Shown in pieces: positions 54,848 through 64,000 of a stretch of 64,000 nt of DNA. The stretch covers positions 1 to 64,000 of the forward strand of contig CANQBH010000004.1 in NCBI GenBank assembly GCA_947589155.1, written 5' to 3'. Both the position numbers and the translations under genes were made by a program. The notes below the pieces were generated by a model. The model was not told the origin of the DNA. It did not search any database and saw only the letters and a list, made by a program, of their open reading frames with translations. This DNA is from an uncultured Lachnospiraceae bacterium (GTDB lineage Bacteria; Bacillota; Clostridia; Lachnospirales; Lachnospiraceae). Within the stretch, counting starts at the first letter, position 1. Each line of letters opens with the position of its first letter.

Positions 54848-57745
54848 ATGCATGAGGCATATGAACTGGTCAAAGAAGAATATCTGAGCGATATCCGGTC
54901 GATGGGCACGGTGCTGCGCCATAAAAAGAGCGGCGCGCGCATCAGCCTGCTGTCAAACGACGACGACAACAAGGTGTTTTACATCGGATTCCGCACGCCG
55001 CCGGGCGATTCGACCGGCGTGCCGCATATCATCGAGCATACGGTGCTCTGCGGTTCGCAGAAGTACCCGCTGAAAGATCCGTTCGTGGAACTGGTCAAGG
55101 GTTCTTTGAATACGTTTCTGAACGCGATGACCTATCCGGATAAGACGGTCTATCCGGTCGCAAGCTGCAACGATCAGGATTTTAAGAATCTGATGGACGT
55201 CTATATGGACGCGGTGTTCCATCCGAACATCTACCGCGATCCCGAGATCTTCATGCAGGAGGGGTGGCACTACGAACTCGAGGATGAAGACGGCGAGATC
55301 CGCTTAAACGGCGTGGTCTACAATGAGATGAAGGGCGCGTTTTCTTCTCCGGACGACGTAGTCAGCCGCGAGGTGTTCAACTCCCTGTTCCCCGACAATG
55401 CCTACCACTACGAATCGGGCGGCGATCCCAAGGTGATCCCGCAGCTGACGTATGAGGATTTCATCGCGTTCCACCGCCGCTATTACCATCCGTGCAATTC
55501 CTACATCTATCTCTACGGGAATATGGACATGGAAGAACGGCTGGATTATCTGGATCGGGAATACCTCTCCAAATATGATAAGATCGAACTGGATTCGTCG
55601 ATTCGCCGTCAGGAGGCGTTTCCGCGGCCGATCCTCGTGGACAAATACTATCCGATCTCGTCGGCGGAAGACGGGCGGGACGCGACCTATCTCGCCTATA
55701 CGTTCGTGATCAGCGACGCGCTGGATCAGGAGCTGTATCAGGCGTTCGACATCTTGGAATATGTTCTGTTCAGCGCGCCGGGCGCGCCGGTGCGTACCGC
55801 GCTGCTGGAAAAAGGAATCGGCAAGGATATCATCGGGTCGTTCGATACCGGTATGCTGCAGCCGATGTTTTCCGTTACGGCCCGCGGCGCAAATCCGCAG
55901 GACAAACAGCCGTTTATTGATACGATTCAGGAGATCCTGCTGCGGCAGGTGGCTGAAGGCATTGACAAAAAAGCGCTTCAGGCGGGGATCAACGCGGCGC
56001 GGTTCAATTACCGCGAGGCCGACTTCGGCAGTTTCCCAAAGGGACTGATCTACGGCCTGCAGTGCATGGACAGCTGGCTCTACGACGATAACGAGCCGTT
56101 CATCCATCTGCACGGGGAAGCCGTGCTCGACCGCCTGCAGGAAAAGGCGGAGCAGGGCTATTTTGAGCAGCTGATCCAGACCTATCTTCTGGCGAACACC
56201 CATGCGTCGGTGCTGATGGTGGAGCCGAAGAAGGGCATGACGACCGAAGAAGATGAAAAATTAAAAGAAGAATTAAGAAAATACAAAGAAAGCCTTTCCA
56301 AAGACGAGATCAGGGATCTGATCCGTCAGACCAAACTGTTGAAACAGCACCAGCAGGAGCCGTCGACGAAGGAACAGCTCGAATGTCTGCCGATGCTGCG
56401 GCGGCAGGATCTGAAAAAAGAGGCGCGGCCTCTGGATCTTGCGGAGAGGGAAATCGACGGCGTTACGGTGCTGCACCACGACGTGCCGACCAACGGGATC
56501 CATTATCTGGATCTGGTCTTTGATATCAAAGGCGTCGATCCGAAGGATTACGGCTATCTGTCCCTGATGGTGCGTATGCTCGGCCTTTTGGACACCGAGC
56601 GGTACGGCTATGCGGAACTCGCCAACGAGATCAACATCCATACCGGCGGCATTTACGCCAGCCTTTCGGTGTATGCGCAGAGCAGCGCGTCCTACCGCTT
56701 TGTCTGCGAAGTGAAGGACAAGTTTTTATATGAGGACGCAAAAGAGGCCGTCCGGCTTCTGACGGAAGTGCTGGCGACGACGGATTTTTCGGACGAGAAC
56801 CGCCTGAAGGAACTGATCTCGGCGCAGAAGTCAAGGCTGGAAGTGCAGATGAGCAGCGCGGGAAACGTCGTGGCGGCGAGCCGCGCGATGGGGTATTATT
56901 CCGAAGCCGCAAGGATCACGGACGAGATTTCGGGGATCGCTTTCTACCGCTTCTTAAAGGATCTCGAAGAAAATTATGAAGCGAAGGCGGCGCTGATCCG
57001 CGAAAAATGCCGGTCGCTTTGCAGCGTGTTCTGCAAAGAGAATCTGCTCGTCAGCTGCACCGGAGACGGCGGGGCGTACCGGCAACTGGAGGACTTCCTG
57101 CCGCAGATCTTATCCGGCCTCCATGCGCCCGCCGTTTCCAAAGGCGGGGAGGATCTGCCGCTGTTTGACGCGGGCGAAGGCTTTAAGGACGCGTCGCAGG
57201 TGCAGTATGTCTGCCGCGCCGGCAATTTCATGCGGGTGGGCTATCCGTACAGCGGATATCTCAAAATATTAAAAGTAATTTTAAGTTATGATTATTTCTG
57301 GGTCAATGTCCGCGTCAAGGGCGGCGCATACGGCTGCCGGAGTTTCTTCGGGCGGACGGGCGATCTCTATTTCGTTTCCTACCGCGACCCGAACCTGCGG
57401 AAGACGAATGAGATCTTTGAAAACACGCCGGAATACATCCGGCAGTTTGCGGCGGACGAGCGCGATATGACCAAATACATCATCGGAACGGTCAGCGAAA
57501 TGGATACGCCGCTCACGCCGTCGCAGCGCGGAAGCCGCGCGCTTGCCGCTTATCTGACGGGAACGACGTTTGAGGAATTGCAGAGGATCCGCGACGAGGT
57601 GCTGAATGCGACGGCGGAGGATATCCGCGGCCTGGAAGGGCTGGTCCGCGACACGCTGGCGCAGGGCTATCTCTGCGTGGTCGGAAACGAGGACATGCTG
57701 GAAAAGGAAAGCGAAATGTTCGAGCGTCTGGAAAATCTGTTTTAA
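54848..57745 (+). CDS. M16C family zinc metallopeptidase (presequence-protease/insulinase type)
   Basis: HIIEHTVLCGSQKYPLKDPFVELVKGSLNTFLNAMTYPDKTVYP (HxxEH); full-length about 965 aa. Confidence 0.93.
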   Translation: MHEAYELVKEEYLSDIRSMGTVLRHKKSGARISLLSNDDDNKVFYIGFRTPPGDSTGVPHIIEHTVLCGSQKYPLKDPFVELVKGSLNTFLNAMTYPDKTVYPVASCNDQDFKNLMDVYMDAVFHPNIYRDPEIFMQEGWHYELEDEDGEIRLNGVVYNEMKGAFSSPDDVVSREVFNSLFPDNAYHYESGGDPKVIPQLTYEDFIAFHRRYYHPCNSYIYLYGNMDMEERLDYLDREYLSKYDKIELDSSIRRQEAFPRPILVDKYYPISSAEDGRDATYLAYTFVISDALDQELYQAFDILEYVLFSAPGAPVRTALLEKGIGKDIIGSFDTGMLQPMFSVTARGANPQDKQPFIDTIQEILLRQVAEGIDKKALQAGINAARFNYREADFGSFPKGLIYGLQCMDSWLYDDNEPFIHLHGEAVLDRLQEKAEQGYFEQLIQTYLLANTHASVLMVEPKKGMTTEEDEKLKEELRKYKESLSKDEIRDLIRQTKLLKQHQQEPSTKEQLECLPMLRRQDLKKEARPLDLAEREIDGVTVLHHDVPTNGIHYLDLVFDIKGVDPKDYGYLSLMVRMLGLLDTERYGYAELANEINIHTGGIYASLSVYAQSSASYRFVCEVKDKFLYEDAKEAVRLLTEVLATTDFSDENRLKELISAQKSRLEVQMSSAGNVVAASRAMGYYSEAARITDEISGIAFYRFLKDLEENYEAKAALIREKCRSLCSVFCKENLLVSCTGDGGAYRQLEDFLPQILSGLHAPAVSKGGEDLPLFDAGEGFKDASQVQYVCRAGNFMRVGYPYSGYLKILKVILSYDYFWVNVRVKGGAYGCRSFFGRTGDLYFVSYRDPNLRKTNEIFENTPEYIRQFAADERDMTKYIIGTVSEMDTPLTPSQRGSRALAAYLTGTTFEELQRIRDEVLNATAEDIRGLEGLVRDTLAQGYLCVVGNEDMLEKESEMFERLENLF

Positions 57746-57779
57746 CGCGGAAGATCGCGGCGAAAAGGAGCAGGAGAGT

Positions 57780-58691
57780 ATGCAGGAGCAGTTCAAATCA
57801 GGTTTTGTCGCGCTGATCGGCCGGCCGAACGTAGGGAAATCCACGCTGATGAATCAGTTGATCGGGCAGAAGATCGCGATCACGTCCAACAAACCGCAGA
57901 CGACCCGCAACCGGATCCGGACGGTCTATACGGATCCAAAGAAAGGCCAGATCATCTTTCTCGATACGCCGGGGATGCACCGCGCGAAAAACAAACTCGG
58001 CGAGTTCATGGTGGAGACCGCGCAGAGCACGCTCAGGGACGCGGATCTGATCCTATGGCTCGTCGAGCCGTCAGAGCGTATCGGGGGCGGCGACCGCCAT
58101 ATCATAGAGCAGTTGAAAAACGCCGGAGCGCCGGTCATCCTCGTCATCAATAAGATCGATACGGTGGAGCACGACGAGGTCTACGGCGTGATCGAGGCGT
58201 ACCGCGGGCTGTATGACTTCGCGGAGGTCGTGCCGCTGTCCGCGCTGCGCGGAAAGAACTGCGGGATCCTTCCGGATCTGATCTTTCGTTATCTTCCGGA
58301 AGGGCCGGCGTATTTTGACGAGGACACCGTAACCGACCAGCCGCAGCGGCAGATCGTGGCGGAGATCATTCGGGAAAAGGCGCTGCACGCGCTCAGCGAC
58401 GAAGTGCCGCACGGGATCGCGGTCGCCATCGACCGGATGAAGTTTTCCGGCGGAAAAAAACCGATCTGTGATATCGACGCGACGCTGATCTGCGAAAAAA
58501 ATTCCCACAAGGGAATCATCATCGGCAAGGGCGGCGCCATGTTAAAAAAGATCGGAAGCAACGCGCGGTACGAATGCGAGCACCTGCTGGGCGTGCAGGT
58601 GAACCTCAAACTCTGGGTCAAGGTCAAGAAGGACTGGCGCGACAGCGATTATCTGGTCCGGAATTTCGGCTACCGCAGCGACGGCGAATGA
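57780..58691 (+). CDS. era: GTPase Era
   Basis: VALIGRPNVGKSTLMNQLIGQKIAITSNKPQTTRNRI; KH-domain C-terminus; start reassigned to 57780. Confidence 0.96.
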   Translation: MQEQFKSGFVALIGRPNVGKSTLMNQLIGQKIAITSNKPQTTRNRIRTVYTDPKKGQIIFLDTPGMHRAKNKLGEFMVETAQSTLRDADLILWLVEPSERIGGGDRHIIEQLKNAGAPVILVINKIDTVEHDEVYGVIEAYRGLYDFAEVVPLSALRGKNCGILPDLIFRYLPEGPAYFDEDTVTDQPQRQIVAEIIREKALHALSDEVPHGIAVAIDRMKFSGGKKPICDIDATLICEKNSHKGIIIGKGGAMLKKIGSNARYECEHLLGVQVNLKLWVKVKKDWRDSDYLVRNFGYRSDGE

Positions 58692-58791
58692 GTTTCATCT
58701 GGAAACGATCTACCAGTATATCCTTCCGGCGGATGGTAAACCTAAACAGTGACGGGCGGCGCCCGAAGCAGCTTGGGGAAAGGATGCCGGT

Positions 58792-58989
58792 ATGGATCTA
58801 TGGGAGCGTTTTACGCAGACGGGAAGCGTGATGGATTATCTCTTTTATTGCAGGGAGGAAAAGGAAGGAGCGCATGGGCTTCAATATCGTGCTGACAGGG
58901 ATGGTGCTTTCGGCGATTCCGGTCGGGGAGTACGACAAGAGAATAACGATCCTGACGAGGGAGAGAGGGAGGATTACGGCTTTCGCTAA
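58792..58989 (+). CDS. yqzL: YqzL-like small protein, overlapping recO in another frame
   Basis: MDLWERFTQTGSVMDYLFYCREEKEG matches the YqzL pattern; located between era and recO as in other Firmicutes. Confidence 0.55.
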   Translation: MDLWERFTQTGSVMDYLFYCREEKEGAHGLQYRADRDGAFGDSGRGVRQENNDPDEGEREDYGFR

Positions 58990-59641
58990 AGGCGCGAGGC
59001 GTTCGACCAATCAACTTTTGGCCGCGGCGAACCCCTTCGCGCTGGGCGAGTTCGAGGTATATCAGGGGAAAAGTACATATACCGTGGTCAAGGCGGAGAT
59101 CTCGGATTATTTCAGGGAACTGGCCGCGGATCTCGACATGGTCTGCTACGGCTATTATTTTCTGGAAATGGCGGACGATCTGGCGCAGGAGAACGTCGAC
59201 GAGAGCGAGCGGCTGCGTCTCCTTTATATGACGCTGCGGGCGCTGGAGAGCCGAAAGATCCCGTTCGCCCTGATCCGCGGCGTCTACGAACTCAAGACGC
59301 TGGCGATCCAAGGCGAGTATCCCAACGTCTTTTCCTGCATGAAATGCGGAACGAAGGAAGATCTGGATTTTTTCAGTATGCGTCTGCGCGGCTGTCTCTG
59401 CAAGAAGTGTCAGGCGAAGGAAGGCGGGACGCCGCTGCACGGTTCGGCGCTCTATGCGATGCAGTTCGTGATCTCCACGCCGCCGGAGCGCCTTTATACG
59501 TTCCGGCTTACGCCGCCGGTGCAGGACGAATTTCTTTCGCTGCTGAAGGCGTACCGCTCGCATTATGCGGACCGCCGCTATAAATCGGAGGAATTTCTGC
59601 CGCAGGAAGAAAGCGGAAACGGGCAGGCGCCGCGCTCTTGA
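58874..59641 (+). CDS. recO: DNA repair protein RecO
   Basis: GMVLSAIPVGEYDKRITILTRERGRITAFAKGAR; zinc-finger Cys CMKCG..CLCKKC. Confidence 0.95.
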   Translation: MGFNIVLTGMVLSAIPVGEYDKRITILTRERGRITAFAKGARRSTNQLLAAANPFALGEFEVYQGKSTYTVVKAEISDYFRELAADLDMVCYGYYFLEMADDLAQENVDESERLRLLYMTLRALESRKIPFALIRGVYELKTLAIQGEYPNVFSCMKCGTKEDLDFFSMRLRGCLCKKCQAKEGGTPLHGSALYAMQFVISTPPERLYTFRLTPPVQDEFLSLLKAYRSHYADRRYKSEEFLPQEESGNGQAPRS

Positions 59642-59697
59642 AAAAAAAGCGCGCGCATAGTATAATATTGCGGATCGACAGAAGGAGGCATACATAT

Positions 59698-60435
59698 ATG
59701 GAACGACAGAGAACGCCAAGGAGCGCGCAGGCAAAGAAAAAGCGCGCCGCCGGTGCGAAAAAGAGACGGGAGATCGTCCGAAAGAGGGTCATTCTGCTTG
59801 GCATACTGATCGCGGCCACAGCGGCGCTCATCGTATTTTTGATCTGCCGCTTAACGGGCGTTTTTGAGAGCATACCCGAGCGCAGCGTGCTGCACGTCGG
59901 CGCGGACGGACAGGTCGTCTGCGAAGAAGTCACGACGTTTGACGAAACGTTTTATACAAAAAGTTCGCTCAAATCCTTTATGAAAAAAGAGATCGGCGCG
60001 TATAACGACGAGAACGGCTCCGGCAGCGTCAAACTGGAGCAGGTGAAGGTCAAAGGCGATACGGCGTATGCAAGGACCGCTTATACGTCGCCGAACGTTT
60101 ACAGTTCCTTTACGGGATTTGGTTTGTATCAGGGTACGGTGAAACAGGCCTTAAAAGACGGATATGATTTTTCCGACGCGTTTGTGAGCGTGGAAAACGG
60201 CGAAAAGAAAGAGCAGGCCGAAACACTGGATATCACGTCGCAGCCGAAACTAAACGTCGTGGCGGTCCGTGAAAACATCGAAGTCACCGTCGACGGGGAG
60301 ATCCTCTATGTGTCCGACAGCAATACGACCATGGTGGACGCTTCCACCGTCTCCATCGAGCAGTTGGACGGCAACAACGACGCGACGCAGCTGACCTATA
60401 TCGTCTATAAGAAGGCGGCAAAGAGTGAAAAGTGA
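59698..60435 (+). CDS. Hypothetical single-pass membrane protein with extracytoplasmic domain
   Basis: Basic N-terminus, [27 protein letters not shown] gaaggagg; start reassigned to 59698. Confidence 0.65.
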   Translation: MERQRTPRSAQAKKKRAAGAKKRREIVRKRVILLGILIAATAALIVFLICRLTGVFESIPERSVLHVGADGQVVCEEVTTFDETFYTKSSLKSFMKKEIGAYNDENGSGSVKLEQVKVKGDTAYARTAYTSPNVYSSFTGFGLYQGTVKQALKDGYDFSDAFVSVENGEKKEQAETLDITSQPKLNVVAVRENIEVTVDGEILYVSDSNTTMVDASTVSIEQLDGNNDATQLTYIVYKKAAKSEK

Positions 60436-60443
60436 GGATAAGC

Positions 60444-61841
60444 ATGGAAAAGACAATGGAAAAGATCACGGCCCTCTGTAAGGCGAGGGGCTTCGTATAT
60501 CCGGGATCGGAGATCTACGGCGGTCTGGCGAACAGTTGGGACTACGGCCCGCTGGGCGTGGAATTAAAGAACAATATCAAAAAAGCGTGGTGGCAGAAGT
60601 TCGTGCAGGAAAATCCGTACAACGTCGGGATCGACAGCGCGATCATCATGAATCCGCAGACATGGGTGGCGTCCGGCCATCTGGGCGGCTTCTCTGATCC
60701 GCTGATGGACTGCCGCTCATGCCACGAGCGCTTCCGCGCCGACAAGATCATCGAGGATTTTGCCGCCGAACAGGGGCTGGAACTGGAGAGTTCCGTAGAC
60801 GGCTGGAGCGCCGAAGAAATGACATCGTATATCAGGGAGCATCAGATTCCTTGTCCGTCCTGCGGCAAGCACGATTTTACGGATATCCGGCAGTTCAACC
60901 TGATGTTCAAGAGTTTCATGGGCGTGACCGAGGACGCGAAGAACACCGTTTATCTGCGGCCGGAGACCGCGCAGGGGATCTTTGTGAATTTTAAGAACGT
61001 CCAGCGCACGTCGCGCAAGAAACTGCCGTTTGGGATCGCGCAGATCGGAAAGTCATTCCGCAACGAGATCACGCCGGGCAATTTTATCTTCCGCACGCGG
61101 GAATTTGAACAGATGGAACTGGAATTTTTCTGCGAACCGGGCACGGATCTGGAGTGGTTTTCCTACTGGCGGGGCTTCTGCCGCGACTTTCTGCTGTCTC
61201 TTGGCATGAAGGAAGACGAACTTCGGATGCGCGACCACGATCCGGCGGAACTTGCGTTCTATTCCAAAGGCACGACGGACATCGAGTTTTTGTTCCCGTT
61301 CGGCTGGGGCGAACTCTGGGGCATTGCCGACCGCACGGATTACGATCTGTCGCAGCATCAGGAAACGTCCAAGCAGGATCTGACCTATTTCGACGACGAA
61401 AAGGGCGAGCGCTATCTGCCGTACGTCATCGAGCCGTCGCTGGGCGCGGACCGTATCCTTCTGGCGTTCTTATGCGCGGCCTATGACGAGGAGAACCTTG
61501 GAACCAAGGAGAAGCCGGATATGCGTACCGTGCTTCACTTTCACCCGATGCTCGCGCCGGTCAAGATCGGCGTGCTGCCGCTGTCAAAAAAACTTTCCGG
61601 CGCGGCCGGGGAAATTTATACCGGACTCTGCAAAAAATACTGCTGCGAGTTCGACGACCGGGGCAATATCGGCAAGCGTTACCGCCGTCAGGACGAGATC
61701 GGCACGCCGTTCTGCGTCACCTATGATTTTGATTCGCAGGAAGACGGCTGCGTGACCGTAAGGGACCGCGACACGATGGAGCAGGAGCGCGTTGCCATTG
61801 CAGAACTGGACGCGTATTTCGCAAAAAAATTCACATGGTAG
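60444..61841 (+). CDS. glyS: Glycyl-tRNA synthetase (single-chain class II type)
   Basis: [58 protein letters not shown]. Confidence 0.96.
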   Translation: MEKTMEKITALCKARGFVYPGSEIYGGLANSWDYGPLGVELKNNIKKAWWQKFVQENPYNVGIDSAIIMNPQTWVASGHLGGFSDPLMDCRSCHERFRADKIIEDFAAEQGLELESSVDGWSAEEMTSYIREHQIPCPSCGKHDFTDIRQFNLMFKSFMGVTEDAKNTVYLRPETAQGIFVNFKNVQRTSRKKLPFGIAQIGKSFRNEITPGNFIFRTREFEQMELEFFCEPGTDLEWFSYWRGFCRDFLLSLGMKEDELRMRDHDPAELAFYSKGTTDIEFLFPFGWGELWGIADRTDYDLSQHQETSKQDLTYFDDEKGERYLPYVIEPSLGADRILLAFLCAAYDEENLGTKEKPDMRTVLHFHPMLAPVKIGVLPLSKKLSGAAGEIYTGLCKKYCCEFDDRGNIGKRYRRQDEIGTPFCVTYDFDSQEDGCVTVRDRDTMEQERVAIAELDAYFAKKFTW

Positions 61842-61849
61842 GAAAGAGA

Positions 61850-61878
61850 GGGCTGCCGCCGCAGCCCTTATTTTTATG
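61850..61878 (+). terminator. Rho-independent terminator after glyS
   Basis: gggctgc-cgcc-gcagccc followed by ttattttta. Confidence 0.85.
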
Positions 61879-61900
61879 GAAAAATCCGGCAAAAATCATA

Positions 61901-61928
61901 TTGATAAATGCGCGAACTGTGGTATAAT
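61901..61928 (+). promoter_or_regulatory. ppdK promoter
   Basis: TTGATA-N16-TATAAT. Confidence 0.65.
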
Positions 61929-62020
61929 ATCTTTGCGCGCTTTTTAGCGCCGTCATCAGGGTATTTCGTTCAGTGAATGAAAATACGAAACGAATTTATG
62001 TTTGAGGAGGAAAAGAGAAA

Positions 62021-64000
62021 ATGGCAAACAAATGGGTTTACATGTTCAGTGAAGGCGACATGACCATGCGTAATCTTCTCGGCGGCAAGGGTGCGAACCT
62101 GGCTGAGATGACCGGTATCGGACTTCCTGTTCCGCAGGGATTCACGATCACGACAGAAGCTTGTACGCAGTATTATGAGGACGGACGCAAGATCAACGAC
62201 GAGATCATGGCGCAGGCCATGGAGGGCGTTAAGAAGATGGAAGAACTTAACGGCAAGAAGTTCGGCGATCTCAAGAATCCGCTTCTGGTTTCCGTGCGTT
62301 CCGGTGCGAGAGCGTCTATGCCGGGTATGATGGATACCATCTTAAACCTCGGACTGAACGACGAGGTCGTAGCGGCAATGATCGCAGGCAATCCGGATCC
62401 GAAGTTCGAGCGTTTCGTATATGATTCATACAGACGTTTCATTCAGATGTTCTCCGACGTCGTTATGGAAGTCGGCAAGAAATATTTCGAGCAGCTGATC
62501 GACAAGATGAAAGAGGACAGGGGCGTACAGTTCGACGTGGAACTGACCGCCGCAGATCTCAAGGAACTTGCAGAGCAGTTTAAGGCGGAATACAAGAATC
62601 AGCTTGGCGAGGACTTCCCGTCCGATCCGGTGCAGCAGTTGAAACTGGCAATCGAGGCCGTTTTCCGTTCTTGGGACAACCCTCGCGCCAATGTTTACCG
62701 CCGCGACAACGATATCCCTTATTCATGGGGAACCGCCGTCAACGTAATGCCGATGGTCTTCGGAAACCTGAACGACCAGTCCGGAACAGGCGTTGCCTTT
62801 ACCCGTGATCCGGCGACCGGCGAGAAGAAACTCATGGGAGAATTTTTGATCAACGCGCAGGGCGAGGACGTCGTTGCAGGCGTGCGGACGCCAATGCCGA
62901 TCGCGCAGATGGAAAAGGAATTCCCGGAAGCATACGGCGAATTTATCAAGGTATGCGAGATCCTGGAAAATCATTACCACGACATGCAGGACATGGAGTT
63001 TACCGTAGAAAACAAGAAACTGTTCATGCTGCAGTGCCGTAACGGAAAGAGAACGGCTCCGGCAGCATTGAAGATCGCCTGCGATCTGGTGGACGAAGGC
63101 CATAAGACCGAAGAGGAAGCAGTCGCTATGATCGATCCGCGTAACCTCGACACGCTGCTTCATCCGCAGTTCGACGCCGCAGCGCTCAAGGCCGCTTCAC
63201 CGATCGGCAAAGGACTGGGCGCTTCTCCGGGAGCCGCCTGCGGTAAGGTCGTATTTACGGCGGACGACGCCGTTGCATGGGCGGAACGCGGAGAGAAGGT
63301 CGTTCTGGTACGTCTGGAGACCTCTCCGGAAGACATCACCGGTATGAAGGCGGCGCAGGGTATCCTGACCGTCCGCGGCGGTATGACTTCCCATGCGGCC
63401 GTTGTTGCGCGCGGTATGGGTACCTGCTGCGTATCCGGCTGCGGCGATATCGCAATGGATGAAGAAAACAAGACGTTTACGCTGGCGGGAGAGACCTTTG
63501 TGGAAGGTTCCGAAATCTCTATCGACGGTACGACGGGTAACATTTACGCCGGCCTGATCCCGACGGTGGACGCAACGATCGCCGGTGAGTTCGGACGCGT
63601 TATGGCATGGGCGGACAAGTTCAGGACGCTGAAGGTGCGTACCAATGCGGACACGCCGGCCGACGCAAAGAAGGCAAGAGAACTTGGCGCGGAAGGCATC
63701 GGCCTTTGCCGTACCGAGCATATGTTCTTTGAAGAAGACAGGATCGCGGCATTCCGCGAGATGATCTGCGCGGATACCGTAGAAGAAAGAGAAGCGGCTC
63801 TCGAGAAGATCCTTCCGTATCAGCAGGGCGATTTCAAGGCGCTCTACGAGGCGCTGGAAGGATGTCCGGTCACGATCCGTTTCCTCGATCCGCCTCTGCA
63901 TGAGTTCGTTCCGACCGAGGATGACGATATCAAGAAACTCGCGGACGCACAGGGCAAGACGGTTGAGGAGATCCGCACGCTGATCGACAGCCTGCATGAG
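62021..64000 (+). CDS. ppdK: Pyruvate, phosphate dikinase (3' end outside window; not in supplied ORF track)
   Basis: MANKWVYMFSEGDMTMRNLLGGKGANLAEMTGIGLPVPQGFTITTEACTQYYEDG..; swivelling His motif GGMTSHAAVVARGMG; RBS gaggagg; open to the right edge. Confidence 0.97.
   Translation, partial: MANKWVYMFSEGDMTMRNLLGGKGANLAEMTGIGLPVPQGFTITTEACTQYYEDGRKINDEIMAQAMEGVKKMEELNGKKFGDLKNPLLVSVRSGARASMPGMMDTILNLGLNDEVVAAMIAGNPDPKFERFVYDSYRRFIQMFSDVVMEVGKKYFEQLIDKMKEDRGVQFDVELTAADLKELAEQFKAEYKNQLGEDFPSDPVQQLKLAIEAVFRSWDNPRANVYRRDNDIPYSWGTAVNVMPMVFGNLNDQSGTGVAFTRDPATGEKKLMGEFLINAQGEDVVAGVRTPMPIAQMEKEFPEAYGEFIKVCEILENHYHDMQDMEFTVENKKLFMLQCRNGKRTAPAALKIACDLVDEGHKTEEEAVAMIDPRNLDTLLHPQFDAAALKAASPIGKGLGASPGAACGKVVFTADDAVAWAERGEKVVLVRLETSPEDITGMKAAQGILTVRGGMTSHAAVVARGMGTCCVSGCGDIAMDEENKTFTLAGETFVEGSEISIDGTTGNIYAGLIPTVDATIAGEFGRVMAWADKFRTLKVRTNADTPADAKKARELGAEGIGLCRTEHMFFEEDRIAAFREMICADTVEEREAALEKILPYQQGDFKALYEALEGCPVTIRFLDPPLHEFVPTEDDDIKKLADAQGKTVEEIRTLIDSLHE

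Noticed and set aside
1-64000. tRNA, rRNA, prophage or complete IS elements
   Set aside because: No cloverleaf/T-loop pattern, rRNA segment, integrase, structural phage gene or IS transposase with inverted repeats was recognised by eye. tRNAscan-SE and ISfinder runs would be needed to be certain.

Overview
This 64 kb window is chromosomal sequence from a Firmicute, probably Lachnospiraceae-like judging by gene content and moderately high GC. No rRNA, tRNA, CRISPR array, phage or intact transposon was recognised.

Contents from left to right: (1) two tandem fragments of an Rpn/PD-(D/E)XK 'transposase-like' nuclease and two hypothetical genes; (2) a five-gene signalling operon with two HD-GYP proteins, a hybrid histidine kinase, a LytTR regulator and an AgrC-like kinase; (3) two adjacent GH3 beta-glucosidases, the first domain-permuted and membrane-tethered and the second canonical, plus a GtrA-like membrane protein; (4) an AAA/DUF4143 ATPase, an LRR surface protein with an SPNTG sorting signal, and a DUF3800 gene preceded by a strong promoter and a structured leader; (5) a cluster encoding a CooC-like ATPase, two 2-hydroxyacyl-CoA dehydratase-like subunits, their activase, a small membrane ORF absent from the ORF track, an acetyl-CoA-synthase-like protein, a large Fe-S/FAD oxidoreductase and HypA; (6) a cellobiose/cello-oligosaccharide locus (GH5, GH94, LacI, CUT1 ABC transporter); (7) DtxR, cysK, Rrf2 and metY, with a shared 22-nt operator-like element; (8) PilZ; (9) leuB-ilvD-ilvB-serC-serA-DUF1015-mscS-M16 peptidase-era-yqzL-recO-hyp-glyS; and (10) ppdK, which runs off the right edge and is absent from the ORF track.

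The best candidates for something undescribed are the nickel-accessory plus ATP-dependent-reductase cluster (24.5-33.2 kb) and the structured leader of the DUF3800 gene (about 23.51-23.62 kb). All family names come from reading the translations. No database search was run.
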